Shown: positions 41,801-50,564 of the stretch, one piece after another
How positions within the stretch are numbered: position 1 is the stretch's first letter
How the letters are laid out: the number at the start of each line of letters is the position of its first letter
Assembly (NCBI GenBank): GCA_039034015.1
Contig: JBCCBM010000009.1
Location: 1 to 64,000, forward strand
DNA length: 64,000 bases
Direction of reading: 5' to 3'
Source of the DNA: Acuticoccus sp039034015
Lineage (GTDB): Bacteria > Pseudomonadota > Alphaproteobacteria > Rhizobiales > Amorphaceae
Notes under the pieces: model-generated
Database searches by the model: none
Told to the model about the DNA's origin: nothing
Seen by the model: only the letters and a program-made list of their open reading frames with translations
Program-made: the position numbers and the translations under genes

Positions 41801-42985
41801 CTACTGTGACCTTTCTGCCGCGCTCAATCCCGTGTGGTGCGTGTTCGTGTCATTTGCAACGAAATCGCGCACCGCATTGGCAACGGCGGCCGACGCGCGG
41901 GCCTGCCAGGCCGGGTCGCTGAGGCGGGCAGCGTCCTCGGCGTTGGTGAGATAGCCAAGCTCGAGCAGGACGGACGGGAAGTCGTGGGCGAAAAGCACGC
42001 GGAAGCGGGCGGAGCGATGGGGCCGCTTGTTCATGGTGACCGCGTCGCCGAGGGATTTGACAAGGGTCTCGGCGAAGCGGTGGGAGAGGGTTTTGGTTTC
42101 GCGCCGCAACAGGTCGGCGAGGATGCTGGAGACGTTTTCGGCCGCCTCCGGCTCGACGGCGCCGGAGATTTCGTCGGCAAGGTTTTCGCGGGCGGCAAGG
42201 GCGGCGGCGTCCGCGTCGCTCGCCCGTTGGGAGAGGGTGTAGACGGTTGCGCCTTGGACGTAGTCTTGGGGGGCGGTGTCGGCGTGGAGAGAGATGAAGA
42301 GGTCCGCGCCATAGGCCCGCGCGATGCGAATGCGGCGGTTGAGGGAGAGGAAGCGATCATCTTCGCGGGTGAGGCGGGTTTCTATGCCGCCAAGGGCGTC
42401 AAGGTCAGCCTTGAGACGCTCGGCGAACGCGAGGGCGACGGTTTTCTCGGGGACGCCATCGGGGCTGACGGCACCGGGGTCGATGCCGCCGTGGCCAGGG
42501 TCGAGGACGACGGTGACGGCGGCACGGGTGGGTGCGGGCGCGGGCGGCGCAGTGGCGATGGCGCTGGCGGCCGCAGTTTGAAAGCGCTCAGCGCTGACGG
42601 CGGTGAGGTCGATGACAAGGCGGCCCGGGCGGCCGGCGAGCGCGGGCAGGAAGAATTGGCGGGCGACCAGTGCGGGGGCCGCAAGGTCGAGGACGACGCG
42701 GCCGGTTTGGGGGTCGAGCGGGCCGTGGCGCCAATCGGTGACGAGGCCCAGCGCAGCGGTGTCGGCGCCCAAGCGGAAGCGCACGCCGTCAAGGTCAAGG
42801 ACGAGGCGCGGGGGGCCGTCGGCGGCGAAAATGCGCACCGCGCCTGGGGCATCCGACAGTTCAAGGACAATGCGGGTTTCGCGCGTGTCACCGGAGAAGG
42901 CTGCGGCGAGCGCATCGGCGCTTGCGGCGGGGCGTGTGAGGGCGACAAGGCCGATGATGAAGGCGAGGACGGCAAAGGCGCGCAT
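41801..42985 (-). CDS. N-acetylmuramoyl-L-alanine amidase (AMIN + Amidase_3)
   Basis: A periplasmic AmiC-type cell-wall amidase that splits peptide stems from glycan during division. ATG 42985 gives 394 aa: signal peptide (FAVLAFIIGLVALTRPAASA), an AMIN domain (about residues 25-135), an Ala/Pro linker and the catalytic zinc domain with VVLDPGHGGIDPGAVSPDGV, LFISLHADTAPQDYVQGATV and SVLLELGYLTNAEDAARLSD. The frame is open much farther upstream, but the signal peptide fixes the start. Confidence 0.93.
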   Translation of the reverse strand: MRAFAVLAFIIGLVALTRPAASADALAAAFSGDTRETRIVLELSDAPGAVRIFAADGPPRLVLDLDGVRFRLGADTAALGLVTDWRHGPLDPQTGRVVLDLAAPALVARQFFLPALAGRPGRLVIDLTAVSAERFQTAAASAIATAPPAPAPTRAAVTVVLDPGHGGIDPGAVSPDGVPEKTVALAFAERLKADLDALGGIETRLTREDDRFLSLNRRIRIARAYGADLFISLHADTAPQDYVQGATVYTLSQRASDADAAALAARENLADEISGAVEPEAAENVSSILADLLRRETKTLSHRFAETLVKSLGDAVTMNKRPHRSARFRVLFAHDFPSVLLELGYLTNAEDAARLSDPAWQARASAAVANAVRDFVANDTNTHHTGLSAAERSQ

Positions 42986-43484
42986 AAGACCCCCGTTTGA
43001 GTGAGGGCTATAGGGTGGCGGGGGCCTTGAACAGCCGCTTAATGGGCCTTTGCCGTGGAAAAGACTTGCAACCGTGGATGGTGCACCACAATTGAAGTTG
43101 TCTGGGGATGGTTTTCTTAGTACGGGTGCACTCGCGGCGGTGTTTTGCGCGGGTGAAATGCCCCTGGCAGCGCGGCACGGGTGACTTTTGTCCCCGCGCG
43201 TCTTCCCCGGCCACAGGCCGCCGCGCCCGTTTCCGCCGATCCCGGCGGTGTTTTTAGGATCGTTTGGCTCATGTTTCAGCCGGTGTTTGGCTTTGCGGAT
43301 CGCGCCTTTCGCGCCCCGCGTCGCCGTCGGCTGTCGCCTGTGCCGGTGCCGCGCTGCGGCGTGATGGTCCGCCCCAGCCCCGCGGCCGACACGCGTTGGT
43401 CGCCCATTTTGACTTTCCCGGTCCGCTCCGATGCAGACGCTCGGCGTTTGTGCGCCCCCTGCTCGCGGACCCAGGAGCACCAAC
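42986..43484 (+). promoter_or_regulatory. Long divergent region and rne leader
   Basis: About 500 bp without a convincing gene between the amidase start and the rne start. Short open frames exist but have no family features. A large part is probably the rne 5' leader, which in other bacteria mediates autoregulation by RNase E. By eye I find GC-rich potential stems (for example around 43230-43255, CCGCCG / CGGCGG) but no specific motif. Confidence 0.4.
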
Positions 43485-46127
43485 ATGTCCAACAAGATGC
43501 TCATCGACGCGGTCCACCCGGAAGAGACCCGCGTCGTTGTCCTGAAAAATAAGCGCGTCGAAGATTTCGACTTTGAGGCGGCCAGTAAGCGGCCCCTGCG
43601 TGGCAACATTTACCTTGCGAAGGTGACCCGGGTTGAGCCTTCGTTGCAGGCCGCTTTCATCGAATATGGTGGCGGGCGGCATGGGTTTCTGGCGTTCTCA
43701 GAGATCCATCCGGATTACTACCAGATCCCGCAAGCGGACCGACAGGCGCTGATTGCGGAGATGGAAGAAGAGGCCGCCGAGGCCGAGGCGCCCGCAAAGC
43801 CGGCCCGGCGCAAACGGGCAAGCCGCGCAAAGGCGGCGGACGCGGAGGCCGCGTCCGAAACAGTTGAGGCGGCGCCGCAGGACGAGGCACCGGTGGCGGA
43901 GGCCGCCGAGAGTGCGCCTGTGACTGACGCGCCGGAAGCGGATGAGAGCGCGAGCGCGGTGGAGGCTGACGCCGCCGACGATGAGCCGGCCCCTGCTGCC
44001 GAGGCGGAGGAACCTGAGGTTCAGGCGGCGGCCCAAGAGCCCGCCGCAGAAGAGCCCGCCGCAGAAGCGCCCGCAGCTGAGGAACCTGCTGCGCAGGAAC
44101 CGGCGGCGGAGGAGCCGCCCGCAAAACCCAAGCGGCGGCGCAGGGCGACCACCAAAAAGTCCGATGATGGCCTGGCCGACCCTGCGGTGAACGACGAGGA
44201 CGAGGACGACACCGTCACCGCCCACGGCAACCAGGACGCGATGGAAGAAATTCCGGAGCGCAAACGCCGGGCGCCGCGCCGCAATTATAAGATCCAAGAG
44301 GTGATCAAGCGGCGGCAAATCCTTCTTGTTCAGGTGGTGAAGGAAGAACGGGGCACGAAGGGCGCCGCGCTGACCACTTATCTGTCGCTCGCGGGGCGGT
44401 ACTCGGTGTTGATGCCCAACACCAACCGCGGCGGGGGCGTGTCGCGCAAAATTACGGACAATGCCGATCGCAAGCGCCTGAAATCGCTGGTGGCAGAGCT
44501 GGATGTGCCGGAGGGGATGGGGATCATCCTGCGCACGGCCGGCGCCTCGCGCACGAAGACCGAGATCAAGCGCGACTTTGAGTATCTTTTGCGGCTTTGG
44601 GAAAGTGTGCGCGAGTTGACGCTGCAATCCATCGCACCGCAGCTGGTGTATGAGGAAGGCAACCTCGTCAAACGGTCAATCCGGGATCTTTATTCCAAGG
44701 AGATTGACGAGGTTTTGGTCTCGGGTGAAGCGGCGTACCGCGAAGCCAAAGACTTTATGAAGATGCTGATGCCGAGCCACGCCAAAAACGTGCAGCTCTA
44801 TAAGGAAGTGACGCCGATCTTCACCGCCTATCAGGTGGAGGGGCAGCTGGATTCCATGTTCTCACCGACGGTGACCTTGCCGTCCAAAGGCTCGATCGTG
44901 ATTAGCCCCACCGAGGCGTTGGTGGCGATTGATGTGAACTCCGGCAAATCCAATAAAGAATCCAACATCGAGGACACCGCCACCAAAACCAACCTTGAGG
45001 CGGCCGATGAGGTGGCGCGGCAACTTCGCCTGCGCGACCTTGCGGGGCTGATCGTCATCGATTTCATCGACATGGACGACAAGCGGCACAACCGGCAGGT
45101 GGAAAAACGCCTGAAGGATGCCCTCAAAATGGACCGTTCGCGGATCCAGGTGGGGCGCATTTCGCCGTTTGGCCTCATGGAGATGAGCCGCCAGCGCATC
45201 CGCCAGGGGATGGTGGAAACCTCCATGGTGCCCTGCCCCCACTGCCAGGGGACGGGGATGGTGCGCTCCACCCAATCGGTGGCGCTCTTCTGCCTTCGCG
45301 CGCTGGAGGAGCACCTTTTGAAGCACGCCGACCGGCATGTGACGATCCGCACATCCTCCGCGGTCGCGCTTTATATTTTGAACCAGAAGCGGACCCATCT
45401 GAACGACCTTGAGGATCGCTTTGGCCTGGAAGTCGGCGTCCACGCGGATGAGACGCTGCAGGGCCAGCTGATGGAGATTAAGGCGGGCGAACCGGTGACG
45501 CGGGACGAGGAGGCCGCCGCCCCGCCGACCACACAATTGGCGCCCGACGCGCTCGACATGGACGAGGAGGCGGAGGAGCCGGAGGGCGGTGAGCGGTCAG
45601 GCCGTCGTCGGCGTCGGCGCCGTCGCCGCGGGGGCTCTGCCGGGGATGAGGGGCCGCGCCAGGACGAGGCGGCTGAGGCCGAAGCCAGCGACGCAGATGA
45701 GGCGGAGGCCGACAGCGAGCGGGCCGACGACGAGGCCGATGATGGCAGGCGTGGGCGCCGTCGCAGGGGTCGCCGCGGCGGCCGGCGTCACCGGCGGGAG
45801 GATGAGCTTGCCGCCGAGGAGGCCGCCTCCACAGAGGCTGACGCAAGCCCAGAAGCCGCCGCACCTGACGCACCGGCGCCGAAAGAGGCGACCGGCGACG
45901 CACCGGCGCCCCCTGCCCCTTTGAAGGCGGAAAGCACAGTGCCATCCATCCCGCTGAAGAAGGACGAGCCGGTTGTTGCCAGCGCGCCTGTGGCGGCGGA
46001 GGATGAGGACGAGACCCCGCCCGAGGACGAGGACGCCAGCGCACCGGTGCCCGCGCCAGAGCAAAAGGCGGCCGAGCCCGCCCGCCCCCGCCGCGCTGGG
46101 TGGTGGCAGCGGCGCTCGTTCTTCTGA
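43485..46127 (+). CDS. rne: Ribonuclease E
   Basis: RNase E is the endoribonuclease that organises the RNA degradosome. 880 residues from MSNKMLIDAVHPEETRVVVL (AGGAG upstream). The S1 domain is split by a ~170-residue Ala/Glu/Pro-rich insert (about residues 92-265), then continues with KRRQILLVQVVKEERGTKGA. The catalytic DNase-like core has VAIDVNSGKSNKESNIEDTA and LIVIDFIDMDDKRHNRQVEK; the zinc-link reads PCPHCQGTGMVRS. The C-terminal arm is Arg/Glu-rich and ends RRAGWWQRRSFF, as in other alphaproteobacteria. Confidence 0.95.
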   Translation: MSNKMLIDAVHPEETRVVVLKNKRVEDFDFEAASKRPLRGNIYLAKVTRVEPSLQAAFIEYGGGRHGFLAFSEIHPDYYQIPQADRQALIAEMEEEAAEAEAPAKPARRKRASRAKAADAEAASETVEAAPQDEAPVAEAAESAPVTDAPEADESASAVEADAADDEPAPAAEAEEPEVQAAAQEPAAEEPAAEAPAAEEPAAQEPAAEEPPAKPKRRRRATTKKSDDGLADPAVNDEDEDDTVTAHGNQDAMEEIPERKRRAPRRNYKIQEVIKRRQILLVQVVKEERGTKGAALTTYLSLAGRYSVLMPNTNRGGGVSRKITDNADRKRLKSLVAELDVPEGMGIILRTAGASRTKTEIKRDFEYLLRLWESVRELTLQSIAPQLVYEEGNLVKRSIRDLYSKEIDEVLVSGEAAYREAKDFMKMLMPSHAKNVQLYKEVTPIFTAYQVEGQLDSMFSPTVTLPSKGSIVISPTEALVAIDVNSGKSNKESNIEDTATKTNLEAADEVARQLRLRDLAGLIVIDFIDMDDKRHNRQVEKRLKDALKMDRSRIQVGRISPFGLMEMSRQRIRQGMVETSMVPCPHCQGTGMVRSTQSVALFCLRALEEHLLKHADRHVTIRTSSAVALYILNQKRTHLNDLEDRFGLEVGVHADETLQGQLMEIKAGEPVTRDEEAAAPPTTQLAPDALDMDEEAEEPEGGERSGRRRRRRRRRGGSAGDEGPRQDEAAEAEASDADEAEADSERADDEADDGRRGRRRRGRRGGRRHRREDELAAEEAASTEADASPEAAAPDAPAPKEATGDAPAPPAPLKAESTVPSIPLKKDEPVVASAPVAAEDEDETPPEDEDASAPVPAPEQKAAEPARPRRAGWWQRRSFF

Positions 46128-46166
46128 CCGAGGCCCGGATCAAGGGAATGTGAGCGGGCCGTTGAC

Positions 46167-46186
46167 GCGGGGGGTTCTGCCCCCGC
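46167..46186 (+). terminator. Hairpin after rne
   Basis: 7-bp stem GCGGGGG / CCCCCGC with a 6-base loop, 40 bp after the rne stop. No T-run, so termination strength is unsure. Confidence 0.45.
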
Positions 46187-46249
46187 CGCCCAGGGGTTAG
46201 AGCCAATGGGCGGGCGTCATGGGCCCGCAACGGGATGGAGTTGAGCAAG

Positions 46250-46993
46250 ATGGTTGGTTTGCGTGTGGCGTTCGCGCTTGCCCTCTCGGCGGCGATCAGC
46301 GGGCCGGTCGTTGCCGAGACCCTCGACCGCGCGGCGGTGGAGACGATCGTGCGGGAGTATCTTCTGGAAAACCCGCAGGTTCTGGAGCAGGCCTTCACCA
46401 AGCTTCAGGAGGTTCGCCAGGCGGAGGAAGCGGCGGCCCGCGTCGCCTCGCTGGAGGATTTTCGCGATGCGCTCTTCAACAATGCCGGCGACCCCTATCT
46501 CGGCAACCCCGACGGGGACGTCACGCTGGTCGAATTCTTTGACTACAATTGCGGCTTTTGTCGGCGGGCGATGGAGGACAAGCTGCGGCTTGTGGAAAGC
46601 GACCCGAACCTCAAAATCGTCCTCAAAGAGTTCCCGGTGCTCGGCCAAGCGTCCATGGAGGCGGCGGCGATCTCCATTGTCGTGAACGAAAATCACCCGG
46701 AGCGATATGGCGAGTTTCACACCGCGTTGATGGCCTCTGAGGGCCGGGTGGACGGTGCGGCGGCGCTGCGTGTGGTGGACGCGCTTGACCTTCCGCGGGC
46801 GGACATTGAGGCGGCCACCCAATCGCCCCGCGTGCGCGAGGTGGTGGAAGGCAGCTACGAGATTGCGCAGGCGCTGGGGCTATCGGGCACACCGTCCTAC
46901 GTGGTGGGCGATTCCATCGAGTTTGGCGCCGTGGGCTATGACATGCTGAAGGCGCGGGTGAACCGGGCGCGCTGCGGCAGCGACACCTGCTGA
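46250..46993 (+). CDS. DsbA-family thiol-disulfide oxidoreductase (Com1/ScsC-like)
   Basis: An exported thioredoxin-fold protein. From ATG 46250 (GGAG 9 bp upstream; an ATG at 46235 is the alternative) it has 247 aa with a signal peptide (MVGLRVAFALALSAAISGPV). A helical N-terminal stretch (about residues 25-75) like the Com1/ScsC oligomerisation arm precedes the active site CGFC at residues 101-104 in VEFFDYNCGFCRRAMED. The cis-Pro loop is LSGTPSYVVGD. Likely a periplasmic disulfide oxidase or isomerase. Followed at 7 bp by aroQ. Confidence 0.9.
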   Translation: MVGLRVAFALALSAAISGPVVAETLDRAAVETIVREYLLENPQVLEQAFTKLQEVRQAEEAAARVASLEDFRDALFNNAGDPYLGNPDGDVTLVEFFDYNCGFCRRAMEDKLRLVESDPNLKIVLKEFPVLGQASMEAAAISIVVNENHPERYGEFHTALMASEGRVDGAAALRVVDALDLPRADIEAATQSPRVREVVEGSYEIAQALGLSGTPSYVVGDSIEFGAVGYDMLKARVNRARCGSDTC

Positions 46994-47000
46994 GGCGTCC

Positions 47001-47444
47001 TTGGGCGACATTCACCTTCTGAACGGGCCGAACCTTGGCCGGCTCGGCACGCGCGAGCCCGCGGTCTATGGCGCTGACACGCTCAGCGATATCGAGGCCT
47101 CCTGCCGCGCGATCGCCTCAAAATTTGGGCACGGGCTGGTGGCGCGGCAATCAGACGTAGAGGGCGAGCTGGTTGGCTTTGTCCACAACGCCATCGATGA
47201 GGGGGCGTTGGGCGTCATTTTGAACGCGGGCGCGTACACCCACACGTCAATTGCGCTTCATGATGCTTTAAAAATGCTGGACGTTCCGGTGGTGGAGACA
47301 CACTTGTCGAACACGCACCGGCGGGAAGCCTTTCGCCACCATTCGGCCATTGCGCCGGCGGTGACGGGGGTGATCATGGGGTTTGGATCCCAGTCCTACC
47401 GGCTTGCGACGCTTGCCTTGTGTGAGCGGCTCGCGCAAAGCTGA
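47001..47444 (+). CDS. aroQ: Type II 3-dehydroquinate dehydratase
   Basis: AroQ dehydrates 3-dehydroquinate to 3-dehydroshikimate in the shikimate pathway. The 147-residue product has IHLLNGPNLGRLGTREPAVY (the catalytic Tyr ends this segment), NAGAYTHTSIALHDAL and VETHLSNTHRREAFRHHS, all diagnostic. Start TTG 47001, preceded by GAGG. It often lies just upstream of accB-accC in alphaproteobacteria, as here. Confidence 0.95.
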   Translation: MGDIHLLNGPNLGRLGTREPAVYGADTLSDIEASCRAIASKFGHGLVARQSDVEGELVGFVHNAIDEGALGVILNAGAYTHTSIALHDALKMLDVPVVETHLSNTHRREAFRHHSAIAPAVTGVIMGFGSQSYRLATLALCERLAQS

Positions 47445-47470
47445 CGCGCGGCACTTTTGCCGCCGGAGAG

Positions 47471-47590
47471 AGCGGACCATTGGCCGCCCAAATAGGCGGA
47501 CATTTGGCTGCCGTGACAAGCGGCCCATTGGCCGCCATGACAAGCGGCCCAGTGGCCGCCATGACAAGCGGTCCATTGGCCGCCACGAAG
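47471..47590 (+). repeat. Five-copy 24-bp tandem repeat between aroQ and accB
   Basis: Units at 47471, 47495, 47519, 47543 and 47567, consensus AGCGGCCCATTGGCCGCC plus ATGACA. Units 3 and 4 differ by one base; units 1, 2 and 5 diverge more. Each unit contains a palindrome-like GCGGCC-CATT-GGCCGC core, so the array can fold into a series of hairpins. It starts 26 bp after aroQ and ends 32 bp before the accB ATG, so it is the accB leader if the genes are co-transcribed. There is no stop codon in the accB frame through the array. Confidence 0.9.
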
Positions 47591-47622
47591 AAGGGAGTTG
47601 CGCGGCCGCCGCGCCTTTATCG

Positions 47623-48060
47623 ATGAGCGACACAAAGATCGACGAAGCGGCCATCCGCACCTTGGCGAACCTTTTGCACGAGACCGACCTCTCGGAGATC
47701 GAAATCGTGGACGGAGGGCGAACGCTGCGCGTGGCGCGGCAGGTGAGCGTGGCGCCGGTTGCTGCGGCTCCCGTACCCATCCCCGTGCCCGTTGCTGAGG
47801 TTGAAAAGCCGGCAGCGACCCCGCTCCAGGGCGCCATCGTCTCCCCCATGGTGGGCACCGCCTACCGCGCGCCCGAGCCCGGCGCCCGCCCGTTCGTGGA
47901 GGTGGGCGACATGGTCCGTCCCGGCCAAGTGGTGATGATTGTGGAGGCGATGAAGACCATGAACCAAATCATCGCCGAGACCACGGGCAAGGTGCGCGAT
48001 GTGTTTGTTGAGGACGGCCAGCCGGTGGAGTACGGCGAGCCGCTTTTGGCGATTTCCTAA
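47623..48060 (+). CDS. accB: Biotin carboxyl carrier protein of acetyl-CoA carboxylase
   Basis: AccB carries the biotin that AccC carboxylates for malonyl-CoA and fatty-acid synthesis. ATG 47623 gives 145 aa: an N-terminal helical region (DEAAIRTLANLLHETDLSEI), a Pro/Ala/Val linker and a biotinyl domain with the lysine in IVEAMKTMNQI. The open frame continues upstream across the 24-bp repeats into aroQ, but the family N-terminus begins at MSDTKID. The stop overlaps accC (TAATG). Confidence 0.95.
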   Translation: MSDTKIDEAAIRTLANLLHETDLSEIEIVDGGRTLRVARQVSVAPVAAAPVPIPVPVAEVEKPAATPLQGAIVSPMVGTAYRAPEPGARPFVEVGDMVRPGQVVMIVEAMKTMNQIIAETTGKVRDVFVEDGQPVEYGEPLLAIS

Positions 48061-49397
48061 TGTTTAACAAGGTGCTCATCGCAAACCGCGGTGAGATTGC
48101 GCTGCGCGTCCTTCGCGCGTGCAAAGAGCTTGGCATTGCCACCGTCGCGGTCCACTCAACGGCCGACACGGACGCCATGCACGTGCGGCTTGCAGACGAA
48201 TCGGTGTGCATCGGCCCGCCCGCCGCCGCCGACAGCTATCTCAACATCCCCCACATTGTGGCGGCTTGCGAGATCACCGGGGCCGATGCCGTCCACCCAG
48301 GCTACGGCTTCTTGTCTGAGAACGCGCGCTTTGCCGACATTTTGGAAGCGCACGGGATTGTCTTCATCGGGCCAACGGCGCGCCAAATCCGCGTGATGGG
48401 AGACAAGATCGAGGCCAAGCGCACCGCGGAGGCGCTGGGCCTCCCGGTGGTGCCAGGCTCCAAGGGCGCGGTCCGCTCCAACGAAGAGCTGCGGACGGTG
48501 GCCGCGGAGGTGGGCTACCCCGTTCTCATCAAGGCGAGCGCGGGCGGCGGCGGCCGCGGGATGACCGTTGCCCGCTCGGCCGATGAGGTGGTCCAGGCGG
48601 CGGCAAAGGCGCGCGCGGAGGCGAAGGCCGCCTTCGGCAATGATGACATTTATGTCGAACGGTATCTGGGCAAGCCGCGGCACATCGAGATCCAGGTGCT
48701 GGGCGATGGGCGGGGCGATGCGATCGCCCTTGGCGAGCGGGATTGCTCGCTCCAGCGGCGTCACCAGAAGGTGTGGGAGGAGGCCCGCTCCCCGGCGCTC
48801 GACGAGGCAGCGCGCCAGAAAATCTACGAAACCTGCGCTGATGCCATGCGCAAGATGCAGTATCGTGGCGCCGGCACCATCGAGTTTTTGTACGACGACG
48901 GCGAGTTCTTCTTCATCGAGATGAACACGCGGCTCCAGGTGGAGCACCCGGTGACGGAGATGATCACCGGGCTTGACCTTGTGCACGCGCAGCTTCGGGT
49001 TGCTGCGGGCGGCGCGATTGGTCTTTCCCAGTCGGACGTGCGCTTCCACGGCCATGCTATCGAGTGCCGGATCAATGCGGAGCATCCGGAGACGTTCGTG
49101 CCCTCCCCCGGCGTGATCTCGCACTATCACCCGCCCGGCGGGCTTGGGGTTCGTGTCGATTCGGCCGCCTACCAGGGCTATCGGATCCCGCCCTATTACG
49201 ACAGCCTGATCGGCAAATTGATTGTTCACGGCAACAGCCGGGCCGAGTGCTTGACACGGCTTCGACGCTCGCTCGACGAGTTTGTGGTGGACGGCGTCCA
49301 CTCGACGCTTCCCCTGTTTCGCCGTCTCATTCAGGAACCAGACATTGAGGCCGGCGCATACGACATTCACTGGCTGGAAAATTATCTGAAGGGGTGA
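48060..49397 (+). CDS. accC: Biotin carboxylase subunit of acetyl-CoA carboxylase
   Basis: AccC is the ATP-grasp enzyme that carboxylates biotin on AccB. The 445-residue product begins MFNKVLIANRGEIALRVLRA and contains the glycine loop KASAGGGGRGMTVARS and the catalytic block FIEMNTRLQVEHPVTEMITG. The C-terminal domain has GHAIECRINAEHPETFVPSP. Typical length. Starts on the accB stop and overlaps aat by GTGA. Confidence 0.97.
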   Translation: MFNKVLIANRGEIALRVLRACKELGIATVAVHSTADTDAMHVRLADESVCIGPPAAADSYLNIPHIVAACEITGADAVHPGYGFLSENARFADILEAHGIVFIGPTARQIRVMGDKIEAKRTAEALGLPVVPGSKGAVRSNEELRTVAAEVGYPVLIKASAGGGGRGMTVARSADEVVQAAAKARAEAKAAFGNDDIYVERYLGKPRHIEIQVLGDGRGDAIALGERDCSLQRRHQKVWEEARSPALDEAARQKIYETCADAMRKMQYRGAGTIEFLYDDGEFFFIEMNTRLQVEHPVTEMITGLDLVHAQLRVAAGGAIGLSQSDVRFHGHAIECRINAEHPETFVPSPGVISHYHPPGGLGVRVDSAAYQGYRIPPYYDSLIGKLIVHGNSRAECLTRLRRSLDEFVVDGVHSTLPLFRRLIQEPDIEAGAYDIHWLENYLKG

Positions 49398-50062
49398 GGG
49401 TGAGCGCGCCGGACAACATCGTCCTGGAGATCACGCCGGAGGTGCTCCTGAAGGCCTATGCCTGCGGGATTTTTCCGATGGCCGAATCTGCGGATGATCC
49501 GGGCCTTTTCTGGATCGAGCCGGAGCGGCGCGGCGTTCTCCCGCTCGACACCTTCCACATCCCCAAGCGGCTGGCGCGGGTTGTGCGGCAGGACCGGTTT
49601 GACGTTCGCGTCGACACCGCCTTCGGCGCGGTGCTTGATGGGTGCGCAGCCCCCGCACCCGGCCGGCGCCACACCTGGATCAACGGGCGCATTCGCCAGC
49701 TTTACACCGCGCTCCATGAGATGGGGCACGCCCACTCGATCGAAGCGTGGATGGGGGATGCGCTGGTCGGCGGGCTTTATGGCGTGCGGCTGCAGGGGGC
49801 GTTTTTCGGCGAATCGATGTTTTCCACCGTGCGCGATGCGTCCAAAGTCGCGCTGGTGCACCTTGCGGCACGGTTGACGGCGGGCGGGTTTGGGCTGCTC
49901 GACGCTCAATTCGTGACCGATCACCTGTCGCAGTTCGGCGCCGAAGAAATCAGCCGCCGCACCTATCAAGCCGCGCTGGAAGAGGCGCTCCAGATGGAGG
50001 CCACCTTCCCCCTCGCCGCCATGAGCGGGGCTGACGCGCTGGCGCGGCTTAATCCTCGATAA
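49394..50062 (+). CDS. aat: Leucyl/phenylalanyl-tRNA-protein transferase
   Basis: Aat adds Leu or Phe to N-terminal Lys/Arg of proteins, feeding the ClpS/ClpAP N-degron pathway. The 222-residue product has LLKAYACGIFPMAESADDPG, FWIEPERRGVLPL, HSIEAWMGDALVGGLYGVRL and GAFFGESMFSTVRDASKVAL, all diagnostic. GTG 49394 overlaps the accC stop; GTG 49400 is an alternative. The 3' end overlaps that of the convergent DUF2155 gene by 14 bp. Confidence 0.95.
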   Translation: MRVSAPDNIVLEITPEVLLKAYACGIFPMAESADDPGLFWIEPERRGVLPLDTFHIPKRLARVVRQDRFDVRVDTAFGAVLDGCAAPAPGRRHTWINGRIRQLYTALHEMGHAHSIEAWMGDALVGGLYGVRLQGAFFGESMFSTVRDASKVALVHLAARLTAGGFGLLDAQFVTDHLSQFGAEEISRRTYQAALEEALQMEATFPLAAMSGADALARLNPR

Positions 50063-50564
50063 GGTCGGGGTCGATCGCCTCGGGCGCTTCCACAAAGGGT
50101 TTTCGCGGGGGGATCGGCTGCCAACCGGCGGGACGCTCCAACACACCAATCTGATCTTGCGCGAATGCGTCAGCATCAAACCCGGTGGGCGGCGCAACGG
50201 CGGATGTGAGCGAGCAGTCCTTCAGCCACACATCGTACACCGGGTGCTCCACCGCGTTGAGGCCCGGGCTTGCGGCAAACATCCAGCCGGTAAAGATCCG
50301 GCGGATGCGGCTGTCGAGGGTGATTTCGTCGACCTCCGCAAAGACCATGGTGTTGGGCTCTTCGGTGGGCGGCTGGGTGAGGCAGGTGCGCGGGGTCACC
50401 CTGAGGGCGCCGAACTGCACGGTCTCGTTGATGTAGACATCGAACGCGATGATCCGGCCGGTCACCTTGTCGAGCCCGGAGAAGGTGGCAACGGGGTTTT
50501 TGATGGGCGCGGCGGTGGCGCTGCCGGCCGCAACGAGGGCGAGGATGGCGATAGCGCGCCGCAT
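50049..50564 (-). CDS. DUF2155 domain exported protein
   Basis: A 171-residue protein with a signal peptide (MRRAIAILALVAAGSATAAP) and the DUF2155 core: ATFSGLDKVTGRIIAFDVYI, FGALRVTPRTCLTQPPTEEP, RRIFTGWMFAASPGLNAVEH and PVYDVWLKDC. Function unknown; the two Cys may pair. DUF2155 next to aat/accC is a frequent alphaproteobacterial arrangement. ATG 50564 overlaps the methyltransferase stop as TGATG; a GTG one codon earlier is possible. Confidence 0.88.
   Translation of the reverse strand: MRRAIAILALVAAGSATAAPIKNPVATFSGLDKVTGRIIAFDVYINETVQFGALRVTPRTCLTQPPTEEPNTMVFAEVDEITLDSRIRRIFTGWMFAASPGLNAVEHPVYDVWLKDCSLTSAVAPPTGFDADAFAQDQIGVLERPAGWQPIPPRKPFVEAPEAIDPDLIED

Noticed and set aside
47471..47590. 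24-bp repeats as a CRISPR array
   Set aside because: Units are contiguous with no spacers, and no cas genes are near.
47383..47622. Upstream extension of accB through the repeats
   Set aside because: The extension would start inside aroQ, is basic low-complexity sequence, and the AccB N-terminus begins at 47623.
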